A stretch of DNA of 64,000 bases from Nocardia uniformis NBRC 13702. GTDB taxonomy: Bacteria; Actinomycetota; Actinomycetes; Mycobacteriales; Mycobacteriaceae. Location of the stretch: NCBI RefSeq assembly GCF_001613345.1, contig NZ_BDCE01000019.1, forward strand, positions 295,855 through 359,854, read 5' to 3'. Both the position numbers and the translations under genes were made by a program. Numbering within the stretch: position 1 is the first letter of the stretch; every line of letters starts with the position of its first letter. The notes below the pieces were generated by a model. That model was given only the letters and a program-made list of their open reading frames with translations, was not told the origin of the DNA and ran no database searches. Below are positions 62,861 to 64,000 of this stretch, one piece after another.

Positions 62861-63658
62861 ATGAACAACCTGCACCGCGAACTCGCGCCGATCACCTCCG
62901 AGGCCTGGTCGTCCATCGAGGAGGAGGCGACCCGCACCTTCAAACGGCATATCGCCGGTCGGCGCGTGGTCGATCTGTCCGGGCCGCACGGCGACGACTT
63001 CAATGCCGTCGGCCTGGGTCGCACGACCGCGATCAGCGCACCCGACCAGGGGGTACAGGCCCGGCAGCGGCTGGTGGCTCCGCTGGTGGAGCTGCGGGTA
63101 CCGTTCCGGCTCTCGCGCGAGGAACTGGACAATATCGAGCGCGGTGCCAGCGACGCGGACCTCGATCCGGTGAAGGATGCCGCCAAGAAGATCGCCTTCG
63201 CAGAGGATCGCGCCATCTTCGAGGGCTATCCGGCCGCCGCCATTACCGGTATTCGGTCGGGTACCGCCAATGAGCCGGTCAAACTGCCCGGCGACCCGCG
63301 ATTGGCCCCCGAGGCCGTCGCCCAGGCGCTCAGCAAGCTCCGCCTGAGCGGCGTCGACGGCCCCTACTCGGTGCTGCTGTCCGCCGACCTCTTCACGGCG
63401 GTCAGCGAGACCTCCGACCACGGCCACCCCATCCGCACCCATATCGAGCGCCTCATCGACGGTGAGATCATCTGGGCCCCCGCCATCGACGGCGCGTTCG
63501 TGCTGACCACCCGCGGCGGCGACTTCGATCTCCAACTGGGTCAGGACCTTTCGATCGGCTACCTCGCCCATGACGCCGAATCGGTGCAGCTGTACTTCCA
63601 GGAGAGCCTGACCTTCCTGGTGTACACGGCCGAGGCGGCGGTACCGCTGGAGGCATGA
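62861..63658 (+). CDS. Encapsulin shell protein (family 1, Cfp29-like)
   Basis: 265 residues, HK97-fold. Start MNNLHRELAPITSEAWSSIE and segments RTFKRHIAGRRVVDLSGPHG, ITGIRSGTANEPVKLP and the end ESLTFLVYTAEAAVPLEA are typical. It self-assembles into an icosahedral shell (60 subunits in this family) loaded with DyP. AAAAGGAG at 62846-62853 is the ribosome-binding site and lies inside the codons of the cargo-loading peptide of the previous gene, so peptide and site constrain each other. Confidence 0.95.
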   Translation: MNNLHRELAPITSEAWSSIEEEATRTFKRHIAGRRVVDLSGPHGDDFNAVGLGRTTAISAPDQGVQARQRLVAPLVELRVPFRLSREELDNIERGASDADLDPVKDAAKKIAFAEDRAIFEGYPAAAITGIRSGTANEPVKLPGDPRLAPEAVAQALSKLRLSGVDGPYSVLLSADLFTAVSETSDHGHPIRTHIERLIDGEIIWAPAIDGAFVLTTRGGDFDLQLGQDLSIGYLAHDAESVQLYFQESLTFLVYTAEAAVPLEA

Positions 63659-63678
63659 GTCGCCTCTCGACAGACTCT

Positions 63679-63710
63679 CGTGCCCCGTGCGCTGACGCGC
63701 ACGGGGCACG
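63679..63710 (+). terminator. Terminator of the DyP-encapsulin operon
   Basis: Perfect 14-bp inverted repeat CGTGCCCCGTGCGC / GCGCACGGGGCACG with loop TGAC, 20 bp after the stop. Confidence 0.85.
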
Positions 63711-63754
63711 GCCATATATAGAGAGGGATTCACCACGCCGCGGTGCCCGCCCCA

Positions 63755-64000
63755 TCGCGGCGTGGTCCGCTGCCCGTCGTCCCGGCGTGGTCCGCTACCC
63801 GGTCGCCGCAGCGCAGCACAGCACGCTACCCGTCGTCGCGGCGTGGTCCGCTGCCCGTCGTCCCGGCGTGGTCGGCTGCCCGGTCGCCGCGCCGTGGTCC
63901 GCTGCCCGTCGCCGCGGCACGGTCCGCTGCCCGGTCGCCGCAGCACCGCCCACTACCGGGTCGCCGCAGCACCGCCCCACTACCCGTCGTCACGGCACCG
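63755..64000. repeat. Approximately 25-bp tandem repeat array, running off the window
   Basis: Units of the type CGTGGTCCGCTGCCCGTCGT + CCCGG start at 63761, 63786, about 63817, 63842, 63867, 63893 and 63918, then continue in degenerate form (GCAGCACCGCCCACTACC) to the end of the window. The period is 25-26 bp and copies vary at several positions. No gene is seen. Confidence 0.85.

Overview
The window is a stretch of high-GC actinobacterial chromosome, most likely Nocardia or a close relative in the Mycobacteriales. Three things point there. Gene order from about 16 to 35 kb (purH, purN, perM, DUF5336 gene, sucD, sucC, M23 peptidase, pcrA/uvrD1, chorismate mutase, pgi) matches the Mycobacterium tuberculosis Rv0946c-Rv0957 neighbourhood. 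GTG starts are frequent. The DyP/encapsulin pair and the Zn-independent ribosomal protein cluster with an MRF-type GTPase are typical of this order. I see no tRNA, rRNA, CRISPR array or transposase gene.

Layout. 0-2.2 kb: tail of a conservon (roadblock protein, DUF742 protein, small GTPase) followed by an MHYT-like membrane protein. 2.2-4.3 kb: VOC protein and a divergent Rv2525c-like (DUF1906) protein. 4.7-7.7 kb: a zinc-starvation cluster, with mrf-rpmE-rpmF leftward and rpmB-rpmG-rpsN-rpsR rightward around two near-identical 17-bp Zur-box-like sites. 8.1-14.0 kb: accessory island with a secreted Pro-rich protein, an XRE-SARP-NB-ARC regulator translationally coupled to a CYP102-like P450, and a chimeric membrane/GalE/Ugd ORF. 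14-16 kb: SRPBCC protein, a lectin-LysM protein and a lipoprotein. 16.2-24.5 kb: purine, divisome and succinyl-CoA synthetase genes, all leftward. 25-35 kb: M23 peptidase, aldo/keto reductase, helicase, chorismate mutase, succinate-semialdehyde dehydrogenase, pgi. 35-39 kb: large LuxR-type regulator and DoxX. 38.4-43.8 kb: decayed accessory region with a carotenoid oxygenase/TetR pair, a HAD/DUF397 pair and two truncated regulators joined head to head. 44-55.7 kb: AidB-like dehydrogenase, TetR, enoyl-CoA hydratase, acyltransferase-like protein, MocR regulator with its divergent PNPOx-like gene, esterase, Fpg/Nei glycosylase, TetR/DUF6463, MBL-fold protein. 55.7-64 kb: large AAA regulator, cobF, thyA-dfrA, cupin, DyP peroxidase and encapsulin, ending in a tandem repeat that runs off the window.

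The gene-poor gaps carry repeats. Five copies of an approximately 90-bp imperfect palindrome (REP/MITE-like) are scattered through the window. Two copies of a 93-bp element with 11-bp terminal inverted repeats flank the succinate-semialdehyde dehydrogenase gene. Several arrays with periods of 22-25 bp are also present. These repeats, the chimeric GalE/Ugd ORF, the stand-alone CYP102-like enzyme and the possible leader peptide before the M23 peptidase are the least ordinary parts of the sequence.
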